Below are positions 18,594 to 29,844 of a DNA stretch of 64,000 bases, one piece after another. Position 1 is the stretch's first letter, and every line of letters begins with the position of its first letter. This DNA is from Pseudomonas saxonica (lineage in GTDB: Bacteria > Pseudomonadota > Gammaproteobacteria > Pseudomonadales > Pseudomonadaceae). The position numbers and the translations under genes were made by a program. The notes beneath the pieces are model-generated. The model was not told where the DNA came from, ran no database searches, and worked only from the letters and a program-made list of their open reading frames with translations. Where the stretch lies: assembly GCF_007858365.1 (NCBI RefSeq), contig NZ_VFIO01000005.1:1-64000 (forward strand). Direction: 5' to 3'.

Positions 18594-19985
18594 TTAGGCG
18601 TGGGCCAAATCGCCGTGATCGTCTTCTGCCAATACAGCTTTGTCAGTCTCGTGCATGATCTGGCTGGTCACGGTGCCGGCTACCATTGCACCGCTAACGT
18701 TCAGCGCTGTGCGGCCCATGTCGATCAACGGTTCGACCGAAATCAACAGCGCCACCAACGACACCGGCAAGCCCATCGCCGGCAGTACGATCAAGGCTGC
18801 GAAGGTTGCACCGCCACCCACGCCCGCCACACCGGCCGAGCTCAAGGTCACAATGGCCACCAAGGTGGCGATCCACACCGGATCCAGCGGGTTGATACCC
18901 ACGGTCGGAGCAACCATCACCGCCAACATGGCCGGGTACAGACCGGCGCAACCGTTTTGGCCAATGGTGGCGCCAAACGAGGCGGCAAAGCTGGCGATCG
19001 AGGACGGGATCCCCAAGCGACGGGTTTGAGCTTCGATACTCAGCGGAATACTTGCCGCACTTGAACGGCTAGTGAAAGCAAACGTCAGCACCGGCCATAC
19101 TTTGCGGAAGAAGCGCAGCGGGTTCACGCCGGCGAACGACAGAATCACGCCGTGAATCACAAACATCACGGCCAGGCCGATGTAAGACACCACCACAAAA
19201 CTGCCGAGTTTGATGATGTCTTGCAGGTTGGACATGGCCACCACTTTGGTCATCAATGCCAGCACGCCGTATGGGGTCAGCTTCATGACCAGACGTACAA
19301 GGCGCATCACCCAGGCTTGCAGGGTGTCGATGGCATTCAGCACTTTGCTGCCTTTTTCAGGCTCGTCCTTGAACAATTGCAACGCGGCGACGCCCAGGAA
19401 AGCGGCGAATATCACCACGCTGATGATCGAGGTCGGCTTGGCGCGAGCCAGGTCTGCAAATGGGTTTTGCGGGATAAATGAGAGCAACAATTGCGGCACA
19501 TTCAGATCCGCCACTTTACCGGCGTACTCATTCTGGATGATGTGCAGGCGGCTCATTTCCGCAGCCCCGGCCACCAGGCCTTCGGCGGTCAGGCCGAACA
19601 GGTTGGTCAGACCGATACCGACCAGCGCTGCAATCATGGTGGTGAACAGCAGGGTGCCAATGGTCAGAAAGCTGATCTTGCCCAGCGAAGAGGCATTGTG
19701 CAGGCGGGCGACCGCACTGAGGATCGAGGCAAACACCAAGGGGATTACGATCATTTGCAGCAGTTGCACGTAGCCACTGCCGACCAGATCGAACCAGCCG
19801 ATGGAGGTTTTCAGGGTCGGGTTATCGCCCCCGTAAATCAGGTGCAGGCCCAGGCCGAACAATACGCCGAGCACCAGCGCCAGCAGGACTTTTTTGGCCA
19901 GGCTCCACGCGGTGTGGCGGGTCAGCGACAAGCCGAACAGCAACGCGAGGAACACCAGCAGATTGAGGATCAGCGGGAAATTCAT
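18594..19985 (-). CDS. tcyP: L-cystine / dicarboxylate-type sodium symporter
   Basis: A 463-residue inner-membrane transporter of the DAACS family (glutamate/dicarboxylate:cation symporters). There are eight hydrophobic helices and re-entrant loop signatures: Ser-rich [34 protein letters not shown] and the [19 protein letters not shown] region. The overall pattern matches TcyP/YdjN L-cystine transporters more than GltP or DctA, but the substrate cannot be proven from sequence. It stands alone, downstream of ilvD and separated from it by a terminator. Confidence 0.82.
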   Translation of the reverse strand: MNFPLILNLLVFLALLFGLSLTRHTAWSLAKKVLLALVLGVLFGLGLHLIYGGDNPTLKTSIGWFDLVGSGYVQLLQMIVIPLVFASILSAVARLHNASSLGKISFLTIGTLLFTTMIAALVGIGLTNLFGLTAEGLVAGAAEMSRLHIIQNEYAGKVADLNVPQLLLSFIPQNPFADLARAKPTSIISVVIFAAFLGVAALQLFKDEPEKGSKVLNAIDTLQAWVMRLVRLVMKLTPYGVLALMTKVVAMSNLQDIIKLGSFVVVSYIGLAVMFVIHGVILSFAGVNPLRFFRKVWPVLTFAFTSRSSAASIPLSIEAQTRRLGIPSSIASFAASFGATIGQNGCAGLYPAMLAVMVAPTVGINPLDPVWIATLVAIVTLSSAGVAGVGGGATFAALIVLPAMGLPVSLVALLISVEPLIDMGRTALNVSGAMVAGTVTSQIMHETDKAVLAEDDHGDLAHA

Positions 19986-20124
19986 GAAAGCTCCGAGGGG
20001 CGACTTGTACCAGTCTTTGGATGCAACAATTGCGAACCAGAAAGCCTAACAGGTTGAAATATCGGCAAATATACCGATGTGGAATGGGGAGCTAGGTTTT
20101 GGGAATAAGTGATTAATACGCCCA

Positions 20125-20152
20125 TAAAAAATCCCGGCACGGGGCCGGGATT
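20125..20152 (-). terminator. Rho-independent terminator of ilvD
   Basis: Stem ATCCCGGC/GCCGGGAT with a GGGG-type loop, followed on the minus strand by TTTTTT, 19 bases beyond the ilvD stop. Confidence 0.85.
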
Positions 20153-20170
20153 CTGTTGCTGCGTGAGGTC

Positions 20171-22018
20171 TTAAGGCACCAGCTTGTCCAGCAAGGCTTT
20201 GTCACGTACAGCGCCCTTGTCAGCGCTGGTCGCCAACAAGGCGTAGGCCTTCAGTGCCGTGGTGACTTTGCGCGGACGCACTTCCACCGGCTTCCAGCCT
20301 TTCTTGTCTTGCTCTGCACGGCGCGCCGCCATTTCTTCGTCGCTGATCAGCAGGTTGATCGAACGGTTAGGAATGTCGATCAGCACTTTGTCACCGTCCT
20401 GCACCAGCCCGATCGCACCGCCCGCAGCGGCTTCCGGTGAAGCATGGCCTATAGACAGGCCTGAGGTGCCGCCGGAGAAACGACCATCGGTGAGCAAGGC
20501 ACACGCTTTGCCCAGACCTTTGGATTTCAGGTACGAGGTCGGGTAGAGCATTTCTTGCATGCCCGGGCCGCCTTTCGGGCCTTCGTAACGAATGATCACG
20601 ATGTCACCGGCCTGCACTTCGTCAGCCAGAATGCCGCGAACGGCGCTGTCCTGGCTTTCGAAAATTTTGGCGTTGCCTTCAAACACGTGGATCGACTCGT
20701 CGACACCTGCGGTTTTAACGACGCAGCCATCCAGCGCGATGTTGCCGTACAGCACGGCCAGGCCGCCTTCTTGTGAGTAGGCGTGCTCAACACTGCGGAT
20801 GCAGCCGTTTTCACGGTCGTCGTCCAGGGTTTCCCAGCGGGTCGACTGGCTGAACGCGGTCTGCGTCGGGATGCCGGCCGGGCCTGCCTTGAAGAAGGTG
20901 TGCACGGCTTCATCGTCAGTCTGGGTGATGTCCCACTTGGCGATGCCTTCGGCCATGGTCTTGCTGTGAACAGTCGGCAGTTCGGTGTGCAGCAAGCCGC
21001 CACGGGCCAGCGAACCCAGAATAGAGAAGATGCCACCTGCACGGTGCACGTCTTCCATGTGGTACTTCTGGATGTTTGGCGCCACTTTGCACAGCTGCGG
21101 TACATGACGTGACAGGCGGTCGATGTCTTTGAGGTCGAAGTCGATTTCGGCTTCTTGGGCGGCGGCCAGCAAGTGCAGGATGGTGTTGGTGGAACCGCCC
21201 ATGGCGATGTCCAGCGTCATGGCGTTTTCAAACGCCTTGAAGTTGGCGATGTTGCGGGGCAATACCGATTCGTCATTCTCGACGTAGTACTGGCGGCACA
21301 GGTCGACGATGGTGCGCCCGGCTTGCAGGAACAATTGTTCACGGTCGCTGTGGGTAGCCAGTGCCGAACCGTTGCCGGGCAAGGCCAGGCCAAGGGCTTC
21401 GGTCAGGCAGTTCATCGAGTTGGCGGTGAACATGCCGGAACATGAGCCACAGGTCGGGCATGCGCTGCGCTCGTACTCGGCAACCTTCTCGTCAGAAGCG
21501 CTGGAGTCGGCGGCGATGACCATGGCGTCTACCAAATCGAGGCCGTGGCTGGCGAGCTTGGTTTTGCCCGCTTCCATCGGCCCGCCCGACACGAAAATCA
21601 CCGGAATGTTGAGGCGCAACGAGGCCATCAGCATGCCAGGGGTGATTTTGTCGCAGTTGGAGATGCACACAATGGCGTCAGCGCAGTGGGCGTTGACCAT
21701 GTACTCCACGGAGTCGGCGATGATTTCGCGGCTCGGCAGCGAGTACAACATGCCGTCATGGCCCATTGCGATGCCATCGTCGACGGCAATGGTGTTGAAT
21801 TCTTTGGCAACGCCGCCGGCGCGTTCGATCTCGCGGGCCACCAGTTGGCCCATGTCTTTGAGGTGGACATGGCCGGGTACGAACTGGGTAAAGGAGTTGG
21901 CAATGGCGATGATCGGCTTCTTGAAGTCGGCATCTTTCATCCCCGTGGCGCGCCACAAAGCGCGGGCACCGGCCATGTTGCGGCCGTGGGTGGAGGTTTT
22001 CGAACGATAGTCAGGCAT
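20171..22018 (-). CDS. ilvD: Dihydroxy-acid dehydratase
   Basis: Iron-sulfur enzyme of isoleucine, valine and pantothenate synthesis, converting dihydroxy acids to 2-keto acids. At 615 residues it has the expected size for the long form. Fe-S cysteine motifs are visible at [13 protein letters not shown] and [19 protein letters not shown], with further markers at [15 protein letters not shown] and [20 protein letters not shown] (in pieces). It starts [14 protein letters not shown] and ends in a good terminator. Monocistronic. Confidence 0.97.
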   Translation of the reverse strand: MPDYRSKTSTHGRNMAGARALWRATGMKDADFKKPIIAIANSFTQFVPGHVHLKDMGQLVAREIERAGGVAKEFNTIAVDDGIAMGHDGMLYSLPSREIIADSVEYMVNAHCADAIVCISNCDKITPGMLMASLRLNIPVIFVSGGPMEAGKTKLASHGLDLVDAMVIAADSSASDEKVAEYERSACPTCGSCSGMFTANSMNCLTEALGLALPGNGSALATHSDREQLFLQAGRTIVDLCRQYYVENDESVLPRNIANFKAFENAMTLDIAMGGSTNTILHLLAAAQEAEIDFDLKDIDRLSRHVPQLCKVAPNIQKYHMEDVHRAGGIFSILGSLARGGLLHTELPTVHSKTMAEGIAKWDITQTDDEAVHTFFKAGPAGIPTQTAFSQSTRWETLDDDRENGCIRSVEHAYSQEGGLAVLYGNIALDGCVVKTAGVDESIHVFEGNAKIFESQDSAVRGILADEVQAGDIVIIRYEGPKGGPGMQEMLYPTSYLKSKGLGKACALLTDGRFSGGTSGLSIGHASPEAAAGGAIGLVQDGDKVLIDIPNRSINLLISDEEMAARRAEQDKKGWKPVEVRPRKVTTALKAYALLATSADKGAVRDKALLDKLVP

Positions 22019-22265
22019 GGAACAACTCCGGGCGGCTAATCAGGTAACAAACAGGGAAGTGAGCTTCTAATGACAGGCGGATCACACAGAAAATGACCAC
22101 GTATCCGCGAGTTGCCGTAAACACTGCGGGATCGCCGCGTGCTTGGGCTTGAGCTCATAAACCCGCCGGGGATGATTGGCGATGAATGCGTCGATTCTAC
22201 ACGGCTGATAGCTGGAGGGAATGGGGGTAGAGTGCGCAGGTGCTGTTCTTCGAAAAGGATTCACC

Positions 22266-23939
22266 ATGCTGACACTCAACCGTTCTGCCAAAACCTCGCT
22301 ATCGATAGGTCTGGCACAAGGTTTGTTGCTATGGATGGCCAGTGTTATCGCTGAGCCGGGTATGAAGTTCGCCTTGGTCACGGCCGTGCTGGTGGGCGGC
22401 ATTAACCTGCTGCTGTTGGGCGACCACATTCGGCGGCGTGGCACGGGCTGGCTGGTGCTAGGGCTGACCGTGGTGATGACGGCGATCAGTGCCTGGGTGT
22501 TTTGGGAAGGAGACGATACCGGCCGCCCCGGTAATTGGCTGCCCGGTAGCTGGACCTGTTTTGCAGTGGTGATTGCCTACATTTGCACCGCTTTCATATT
22601 GAGCTGGCCCACCCGTGAAGGGCTCGCCCCCCGCTACGAAGATCTGTTCCGCCATGCGTGGGACACCGTTTTTATCGTGTTGCTGGGCTTGCTGCTGAAC
22701 GCGGTGTTTTGGGCGCTGCTGCTGTTATGGGGCAGTTTGTTCAAGATGCTCGGCATTGTTGCGCTCAATAATCTGTTTTCAAGCGACGGCTTCATATACA
22801 TCGCATCGGCGATGGTGTTTGCGCTGGGCGTGAACATGGGTCGCGACAATGATCGGGTAATTGGCATGCTGCGCGGCATTTTGCTAACGCTGTGTCGCGT
22901 ATTACTGCCACTGAGTGCGTTGATCGTCATCGTGTTCACCTTCACTTTGCCCTTTACCGGGCTGGCGCCGATTTGGGCCACGGGTTACTCGACGACGATC
23001 TTGCTATGCCTGGTGGCCGCCAATCTGTTTCTGTTGAACGGAGTCTTTCAAGACGGCGCACAGAGCAGTGGTTATCCGGTCTGGCTGCTGCGCTTGGTCG
23101 ACCTGTGCCTGTTGTGCTTGCCAGTGCTCGTCGGGTTGGCCGGGTATTCCACGTGGCTGCGCATCGAACAATATGGCCTCACTCCGAGCCGCTTGCTGGC
23201 GATGCTGCTGGTGGGCGTGATGTTCGCTCATGGTCTGGCGGCGGTGTGGGCGGTGGTTGCGCCACGGCGCCCATGGCTGGAACCTTTACGTGCCAGTAAC
23301 CCGGCGATTGCGTTGATGACGGTGTTGCTGTTGCTGGTGATTCATACGCCTTGGTTCAGCCCATTACAGTTCAGCGCGAAGAATCAGGTGCAGAGGCTGC
23401 TTGAGGGCAAAACCCCGGTTGAAAGCTTTGATGCAGATACCTTGCGAAATCGTATGGGAGCGCCCGGAAGGCTGGCGTATGAGACTTTGCTGGCTCAGGC
23501 CGAGCAGGGGCAGGTGCTGACACCGGAGGCGCGGCAGGTATTGCTGAAGCGCCTCAAAGAAGCTGAAACCGGCACCCGCCGCTCGGGTGAACGTGTCGTC
23601 GAGTGGATCGGCCCGAAGGTTGAAGGCAGCGAACAATTCGACAGCCCGAAGCTCAGCAACCCTGCGTGTCGCGTTGAAGGCTGTGTGTTGTGGGCGGTGG
23701 ATCTGGATCAGGATGGGCGGGACGAAGTGTTGCAGGTATCCAAACGTACAGGCTATGCCGTGCCTGAGTTTTTCAAGCGTGACGCACAAGGCTCATGGCA
23801 GCGAGCCGGGAGCTATGACAGTGTCGAGAACGCGCAGGCGTTGATCGAGAAGATTCGTCAGGGGGACGTGAAGGTGGTCAAACCACGCTATCAATCGTTG
23901 CAGGTGGAAGACGAGATACTCGACCCGAGAAAACCGTAG
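22266..23939 (+). CDS. DUF4153-family polytopic membrane protein
   Basis: A 557-residue inner-membrane protein. The N-terminal two thirds hold about ten hydrophobic helices, and a soluble C-terminal domain of about 180 residues ends ILDPRKP. The C-terminal part includes a possible calcium-like loop (VDLDQDGRDEV). The start MLTLNRSAKTSLSIG at 22266 is preferred to the open upstream extension. It matches the DUF4153 family found beside ilvD in other pseudomonads. No biochemical role is known to me. Divergent from ilvD; its stop lies inside a REP arm. Confidence 0.8.
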   Translation: MLTLNRSAKTSLSIGLAQGLLLWMASVIAEPGMKFALVTAVLVGGINLLLLGDHIRRRGTGWLVLGLTVVMTAISAWVFWEGDDTGRPGNWLPGSWTCFAVVIAYICTAFILSWPTREGLAPRYEDLFRHAWDTVFIVLLGLLLNAVFWALLLLWGSLFKMLGIVALNNLFSSDGFIYIASAMVFALGVNMGRDNDRVIGMLRGILLTLCRVLLPLSALIVIVFTFTLPFTGLAPIWATGYSTTILLCLVAANLFLLNGVFQDGAQSSGYPVWLLRLVDLCLLCLPVLVGLAGYSTWLRIEQYGLTPSRLLAMLLVGVMFAHGLAAVWAVVAPRRPWLEPLRASNPAIALMTVLLLLVIHTPWFSPLQFSAKNQVQRLLEGKTPVESFDADTLRNRMGAPGRLAYETLLAQAEQGQVLTPEARQVLLKRLKEAETGTRRSGERVVEWIGPKVEGSEQFDSPKLSNPACRVEGCVLWAVDLDQDGRDEVLQVSKRTGYAVPEFFKRDAQGSWQRAGSYDSVENAQALIEKIRQGDVKVVKPRYQSLQVEDEILDPRKP

Positions 23940-24067
23940 CAGCTGCCGCAGGCTGCGTCCGGCGGCGCAGCCGTCGAAAAGTCGGAGCCTTTGGTTTATC
24001 AGGAAAACCGGGAACTCAGACTTTACGATTGCTGCGTAATCGCACGCCCCCTGCGGCAGCTGCTACG
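23936..24067. repeat. REP pair between convergent DUF4153 gene and rlmI
   Basis: The same inverted element as at 15463-15595: GTAGCAGCTGCCGCAGGCTG at the left and CTGCGGCAGCTGCTACG at the right. The left arm overlaps the stop codon (TAG) of the upstream gene. Confidence 0.85.
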
Positions 24068-24081
24068 GGTTCGAGTTTGCT

Positions 24082-25278
24082 TTAGCTGTTAGGCAGCAAA
24101 CGGCAGGTGATGCTCTTGATGTAACGGGTTTCTGCAATGGCCGGGTGCACCGGGTGGTCCGGGCCTTGGCCGCCGCGCTCCAGCAACTGCATGTTGCGAT
24201 CCAGATGGCGAGCGCTGGTCAGCAGGATGTTTTGCAGGTCATCCTCAGGCAAATGCATCGAGCACGAAGCACTGACCAGAATCCCGTCCTTGTTGAGCAG
24301 ACGCATGGCTTGCTCGTTCAGGCGGCGATAAGCACCTTCGCCGTTTTTGATGTCTTTCTTGCGCTTAATGAAGGCAGGCGGATCGGCCACGATCACGTCG
24401 AAACGCTCTTCGTTGGCTTTCAACTCTTTGAGGGCTTCAAACACGTCACCTTCCATGCAAGTCACTTTCTCGGCAAAGCCGTTCAGTGCAGCATTGCGTT
24501 CAACACCGTCCAGTGCAAACGACGAAGCGTCTACACAGAAGACTTCGCTGGCGCCGAAGGCCGCAGCTTGAATACCCCAGCCGCCGATGTAGCTGTACAA
24601 GTCCAGAACACGTTTGCCTTTAACGTACGGGGCCAGACGCGCGCGGTTCATGCGGTGGTCGTAGAACCAGCCGGTTTTCTGGCCGGCGATCACCGGTGCT
24701 TCGAACTTCACGCCGTTCTCTTCCAGCGCCACCCACTCCGGCACCAGACCGAAGACGGTTTCAACATAACGCTCCAGGCCTTCCGCATCACGGGCGGCTG
24801 AGTCGTTCTTGAACAGGATGCCGCTTGGCTTGAGCACTTGAACCAGCGCTGCGATCACGTCAGCTTTGTGCTGCTCCATCGCGGCAGAAGCCAGTTGCAC
24901 CACCAGAATGTCGCCGAAACGATCAACCACCAGACCCGGCAGCAAATCGGAATCGCCGTACACCAGGCGGTAGAAAGGCTTGTCGAACAGACGCTCGCGC
25001 AGGGACAAGGCCACGTTCAGGCGGTGCACCAACAGCGACTTGTCCAAAGGCAGTTTGGCGTCACGCGACAACAAGCGCGCACAGATCAAGTTGTTCGGGC
25101 TCATGGCCACGATGCCCAGCGGCTTGCCGCCGGCTGCTTCGAGCACAGCCTGATCACCGGCCTTGAAACCGTGAAGTGGGGTGGCGGCTACATCAATTTC
25201 GTTGCTGTAGACCCACAAGTGGCCGGCGCGCAGGCGTCGATCGGCATTGGCTTTAAGGCGCAGGCTTGGCAGGGACAT
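24082..25278 (-). CDS. rlmI: Class I SAM-dependent rRNA methyltransferase, RlmI-like
   Basis: A 398-residue protein with an N-terminal PUA RNA-binding domain (RLRAGHLWVYSNEID), a central linker and a C-terminal Rossmann methyltransferase. The SAM loop is VLDLYSYIGGWGIQAAAFGA (in part) and the active-site motif is IVADPPAFIKRKKD. A late SASCSMH segment carries the Cys of m5C enzymes. This matches RlmI (23S rRNA m5C1962), although related paralogues exist. The start MSLPSLRLKA at 25278 is divergent from the HDOD gene. Confidence 0.85.
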   Translation of the reverse strand: MSLPSLRLKANADRRLRAGHLWVYSNEIDVAATPLHGFKAGDQAVLEAAGGKPLGIVAMSPNNLICARLLSRDAKLPLDKSLLVHRLNVALSLRERLFDKPFYRLVYGDSDLLPGLVVDRFGDILVVQLASAAMEQHKADVIAALVQVLKPSGILFKNDSAARDAEGLERYVETVFGLVPEWVALEENGVKFEAPVIAGQKTGWFYDHRMNRARLAPYVKGKRVLDLYSYIGGWGIQAAAFGASEVFCVDASSFALDGVERNAALNGFAEKVTCMEGDVFEALKELKANEERFDVIVADPPAFIKRKKDIKNGEGAYRRLNEQAMRLLNKDGILVSASCSMHLPEDDLQNILLTSARHLDRNMQLLERGGQGPDHPVHPAIAETRYIKSITCRLLPNS

Positions 25279-25425
25279 GACGTCGCTCCGGGTATTGAAA
25301 AGGGCGCGATTATAGCCTTAGACACGGCCTTCAAGCTCAGTTGATTCGCGGTATTGCGTCGGATTACCTGCCCTCGGGGTCAGAGAATTCCGCTAGAATC
25401 GCCCGCTATTCCAGAGTGAGTCCCC

Positions 25426-26292
25426 ATGCCTCCCGAGCTTTCATCCGAACAGATCAGCGTTGCCCTGCAAGGCATCAGCGTACCGCCTCAGCCGCAAATC
25501 ATGGTGGACTTGCAGATGGAGCAATACATGCCCGACCCTGATCTGGAGGTGATCGCCGGTTTGATCGCTCAAGACCCGGGGTTGTCCGGTGCGCTGATGA
25601 AAATCGTCAACTCGCCGTATTACGGCCTGACCAATAAAATTGCCTCCATTCGTCGGGCCGTGACGTTGCTGGGCAGCCGTACCGTGATCAATTTGATCAA
25701 TGCGCAGTCGATCAAGGGCGAGATGAGTGATGACACCATCGTGACCCTCAACCGTTTTTGGGACTCCGCGCAGGATGTAGCCATGACCAGCATGACGCTG
25801 GCCAAGCGCACGGGCACTCAGGCGGTGGATGAAGCCTATGCATTAGGCTTGTTCCACGATTGCGGCATCCCGTTGATGCTCAAGCGCTTCCCCGATTACA
25901 TGCGTGTGCTGGAACAGGGCTATGCCGATGCCGGGCCCGATAGCCGCGTGGTGGACATTGAAAACAGGCACTTCAACACCAATCATGCCGTGGTGGGTTA
26001 CTACACGGCCAAGTCCTGGCGCTTGCCTGAACACCTGACGCACGCCATTGCCAATCACCACAATGCGCTGGCAATTTTCAGTGATGATTCGTCACGCCAA
26101 AGCCAGCTAAAAAACCTGCTGGCTACGTTGAAGATGGCCGAGCATATTTGTGCCTCGCACCATGTGCTGGGTAATCAGCGTGATGATCATGAGTGGAACA
26201 GCATCAGCCACTTGGTACTGGATTACGTGGGGTTGTCCGAGTATGACTTTGACAACCTGAAAGAAAGTATTCGCGACTTGGGGGTGCATTAA
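25426..26292 (+). CDS. HDOD-domain signalling protein
   Basis: A 288-residue cytoplasmic protein almost wholly made of one HDOD domain, an HD-related fold that mostly lacks hydrolase residues and serves as a regulatory scaffold. Landmarks are LKIVNSPYYGL-like (MKIVNSPYYGLTNKIASIRR in pieces), AVTLLGSRTVINLI, LGLFHDCGIPLML and FNTNHAVVGYYTAKSW. The mutM ATG is the next codon after the stop, so the two are tightly coupled. The pairing with a DNA glycosylase also occurs in other pseudomonads; its meaning is unknown. Confidence 0.88.
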   Translation: MPPELSSEQISVALQGISVPPQPQIMVDLQMEQYMPDPDLEVIAGLIAQDPGLSGALMKIVNSPYYGLTNKIASIRRAVTLLGSRTVINLINAQSIKGEMSDDTIVTLNRFWDSAQDVAMTSMTLAKRTGTQAVDEAYALGLFHDCGIPLMLKRFPDYMRVLEQGYADAGPDSRVVDIENRHFNTNHAVVGYYTAKSWRLPEHLTHAIANHHNALAIFSDDSSRQSQLKNLLATLKMAEHICASHHVLGNQRDDHEWNSISHLVLDYVGLSEYDFDNLKESIRDLGVH

Positions 26293-27105
26293 ATGCCTGA
26301 ACTGCCAGAAGTCGAAACAACCCGGCGTGGCATTGCTCCGCATCTTGAGGGGCAGCGGGTCAGTCGGGTGGTCGTGCGTGAAAGACGCCTGCGTTGGCCA
26401 ATTCCGGAAGATCTGGATGTACGTTTGTCGGGGCAGAAGATCATCAAGGTCGAGCGCCGTGCCAAGTACCTGCTGATCAACGCTGAGGTGGGCACGCTGA
26501 TCAGTCATTTGGGCATGTCTGGCAATTTGCGTCTGGTGGAGGCCGGTTTACCGGCGGCCAAGCACGAGCATGTGGACATTGAACTGGAGTCTGGGCTGGC
26601 TTTGCGCTACACCGATCCGCGGCGCTTTGGGGCGATGCTCTGGAGTCTTGACCCGCTCAACCACGCATTGCTGGCGAAGCTGGGGCCGGAACCGCTGACC
26701 GATCTGTTTGAGGGTGACCGGCTGTTTCAGATGTCGCGCAAGCGTTCAATGGCAGTCAAACCGTTCATCATGGACAACGCAGTGGTGGTAGGTGTGGGCA
26801 ATATCTACGCGACTGAAGCGCTGTTTGCGGCAGGCATCGACCCGCGTCGCGAGGCGGGGAGCATTTCCAGGGCGCGCTATGTGAAGTTGGCGATTGAGAT
26901 TAAGCGAATTCTGGCCGCGGCCATTGAGCGCGGTGGTACCACCTTGCGCGACTTCATTGGCGGTGACGGCCAGCCGGGATACTTCCAGCAAGAGCTGTTT
27001 GTGTACGGCCGAGGCTACGAGCCGTGCAAGGTCTGCGGCACTGAGTTGCGCGAAGTCAAACTGGGTCAGCGCGCCAGCGTATTCTGCCCGCGTTGCCAAA
27101 AGTAA
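26293..27105 (+). CDS. mutM: Formamidopyrimidine-DNA glycosylase
   Basis: Bifunctional glycosylase/AP lyase that removes 8-oxoguanine and formamidopyrimidines. It has 270 residues, with the obligatory N-terminal catalytic Pro-Glu ([13 protein letters not shown]), the central helix-two-turn-helix region ([14 protein letters not shown]) and the C-terminal zinc finger CKVCGTEL...CPRCQK. It starts directly after the HDOD gene stop with no intervening bases. Confidence 0.97.
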   Translation: MPELPEVETTRRGIAPHLEGQRVSRVVVRERRLRWPIPEDLDVRLSGQKIIKVERRAKYLLINAEVGTLISHLGMSGNLRLVEAGLPAAKHEHVDIELESGLALRYTDPRRFGAMLWSLDPLNHALLAKLGPEPLTDLFEGDRLFQMSRKRSMAVKPFIMDNAVVVGVGNIYATEALFAAGIDPRREAGSISRARYVKLAIEIKRILAAAIERGGTTLRDFIGGDGQPGYFQQELFVYGRGYEPCKVCGTELREVKLGQRASVFCPRCQK

Positions 27106-27125
27106 CCGCGTTAGCATTCCACCCC

Positions 27126-27257
27126 GTAGCAGCTGCCGCAGGCTGCGTCCGATTGCGAAGCGATCGTAAAACCCCAGCTCTCGGTGTGCCTGATAAATCG
27201 AAGTCTGCGAATTTACGACGACTTCGTCGCCGGACGCAGCCTTCGGCAGCTGCTACG
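27126..27257. repeat. REP pair between convergent mutM and ferredoxin gene
   Basis: Third copy of the GTAGCAGCTGCCGCAGGCTG element with its inverted partner GCAGCCTTCGGCAGCTGCTAC (21-base arm, shown in outline). The inner hairpins differ: GATTGCGAAGCGATCGT on the left and ACGACTTCGTCG on the right. Confidence 0.85.
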
Positions 27258-27270
27258 AAAGCAGGCTGCT

Positions 27271-27615
<345 letters not shown>

Positions 27616-27622
27616 TCAGCGG

Positions 27623-28192
<570 letters not shown>

Positions 28193-28206
28193 CTATAGAC
28201 GTGGCA

Positions 28207-28241
28207 AAAAGCCTCCTTTTTCGCAGATTTTAGGAGGCTTA
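28207..28241 (-). terminator. Rho-independent terminator of the aldehyde dehydrogenase gene
   Basis: Stem AAGCCTCC/GGAGGCTT around 15 bases, followed on the minus strand by TTTTT, about 37 bases past the calB stop. Confidence 0.7.
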
Positions 28242-28276
28242 TGGGCCGCCAGAGCCGTTGCCGAGAGATTCTGTGC

Positions 28277-29707
28277 CTAACGAATAAACAGCTTCTGGAC
28301 CAGTCGCACCCGTTGTCGGTCGTAAGGTGGGTAGGCCGCCATCGAACTGTTCAATCGTTGTTTAATCAACACACCTTTGGCTTTGCTGAACGTTAAAAAG
28401 CCTTCATGGCCGTGGTAATGCCCCATGCCTGAAGGCCCGACGCCACCAAATGGCAGGTCGTCGATGGCCACGTGTTGCAGCGTCTCGTTGATGCACACGC
28501 CACCGGAGTGGGTGTGCTGAATGACGTGTTCCTGTTCCGCCTTGTTGTACCCAAAGTAATAAAGCGCTAACGGGCGTGGTCTGGCATTTATGTAGGCCAG
28601 CGCTTCGTCCAGACGGTGATACGTGACAATGGGCAGCAGCGGACCAAAGATTTCTTCCTGCATCACTTGCATGTCGTCGCTGACGTCCAGCAATAACGCA
28701 TGAGGCATGCGCCGTCCCTGGCCGTGGTCATACAACGTAAGCAACCGGGCGCCTTTACGTTCGGCGTCCGTTTGCAGGCTTTCGAGGCGCGCCACCTGCC
28801 GCTCGTTGATGATGGCGGTGTAGTCCGGATTATCTGTCAGGGTCGGATAAAAACCATGAACCGCCGTGCGATAGGCCTCGACAAAGCCTTCGACTCTGTT
28901 GTGTGGCACCAGCACATAATCAGGCGCAATGCAGGTTTGCCCGGCATTCAGGGTTTTGCCCCAGGCAATGCGTTGCGCGGCCTCTCTGAGCGGTACGTCA
29001 GCCGATACGATGGCGGGGGATTTGCCGCCCAGCTCCAGCGTTACCGGGGTCAGGTTTTCTGCGGCCGCGCGCATCACCTGTTTGCCCACATGGGTAGAAC
29101 CGGTGAACAGCAAATGATCAAACGCAAGCCCTGAGAAAGCGACGGCCACATCGGCTTCGCCCAACACCACAGCCACCCTGTCCTCGGGGAAAATGCGCCC
29201 CAGCAACTCTTTGAGCCAGTGCCCGGTGGCCGGGGTGTATTCGCTGAGCTTGAGCATGACTCGGTTACCTGCCGCCAGCGCTCCCACCAGAGGGCCAATA
29301 GCCAAGTACAGCGGGTAGTTCCACGGCACGATAATGCCGATGACCCCTAAAGGTTGATACACCACTTTGGCGCTGGCGGGCTGGAACATGACGCCAACGT
29401 GCCGGGGTGAAGGCTTCATCCAGCGCTTGAGGTGTTTGAGGGTGTGATCAATACCGTGCAAGCTTGGCATCAACTCGGCGAACAGGGTCTCGTCCGGGCT
29501 GCGGTGGCTGAAATCCTGACTGATGGCGTCAATCAACACTTCCCGCTCATCACTTAATATTTGGCGTAGGCTTTTTAACCATTGCTGGCGATGCTCAAGG
29601 GGCGGGTACGGATCAGCGCCATACGCCAGGCGTTGTCGGTCGAGCAGAGTCTGGAGTTCACTTATAGGGGTAGCAGGCGCTTGATAGAGGGCGCTGACGA
29701 CAGGCAT
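28277..29707 (-). CDS. calB: Coniferyl-aldehyde dehydrogenase family protein
   Basis: NAD(P)-dependent aldehyde dehydrogenase of 476 residues from MPVVSALYQAP; the longer frame to 29767 overlaps the promoter. Visible are the Rossmann and Asn region (IIVPWNYPLYLAIGP), the Glu-containing TLELGGKSPAIVSADV and catalytic Cys in NAGQTCIAPDY, plus EEIFGPLLPI. This short, ALDH3-like class matches coniferyl aldehyde dehydrogenases. The real substrate may be other aldehydes, including fatty ones. Divergent from a TetR regulator that probably controls it. Confidence 0.85.
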   Translation of the reverse strand: MPVVSALYQAPATPISELQTLLDRQRLAYGADPYPPLEHRQQWLKSLRQILSDEREVLIDAISQDFSHRSPDETLFAELMPSLHGIDHTLKHLKRWMKPSPRHVGVMFQPASAKVVYQPLGVIGIIVPWNYPLYLAIGPLVGALAAGNRVMLKLSEYTPATGHWLKELLGRIFPEDRVAVVLGEADVAVAFSGLAFDHLLFTGSTHVGKQVMRAAAENLTPVTLELGGKSPAIVSADVPLREAAQRIAWGKTLNAGQTCIAPDYVLVPHNRVEGFVEAYRTAVHGFYPTLTDNPDYTAIINERQVARLESLQTDAERKGARLLTLYDHGQGRRMPHALLLDVSDDMQVMQEEIFGPLLPIVTYHRLDEALAYINARPRPLALYYFGYNKAEQEHVIQHTHSGGVCINETLQHVAIDDLPFGGVGPSGMGHYHGHEGFLTFSKAKGVLIKQRLNSSMAAYPPYDRQRVRLVQKLFIR

Positions 29708-29738
29708 GGCGTGCTCCAGACTTAAGTAGGCTCGATTG

Positions 29739-29767
29739 CTTTTAGGTCGTGCTGGCACACTTGTCAA
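29739..29767 (-). promoter_or_regulatory. Candidate sigma-70 promoter of calB with a small operator-like palindrome
   Basis: On the minus strand TTGACA (29767-29762) is followed after 17 bases by TAAAAG (29744-29739), about 30 bases before the start codon. The spacer holds GTGCCAGCAC, arms GTGC/GCAC, which could be the site of the divergent TetR regulator. Confidence 0.45.
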
Positions 29768-29844
29768 ACGGGACGGAGCCTTTGGTTTATCGTGCCCCTC
29801 GTTAAGCCGTAAGATGCCTTTCGTAATTCATTGAGATCCGGCTC

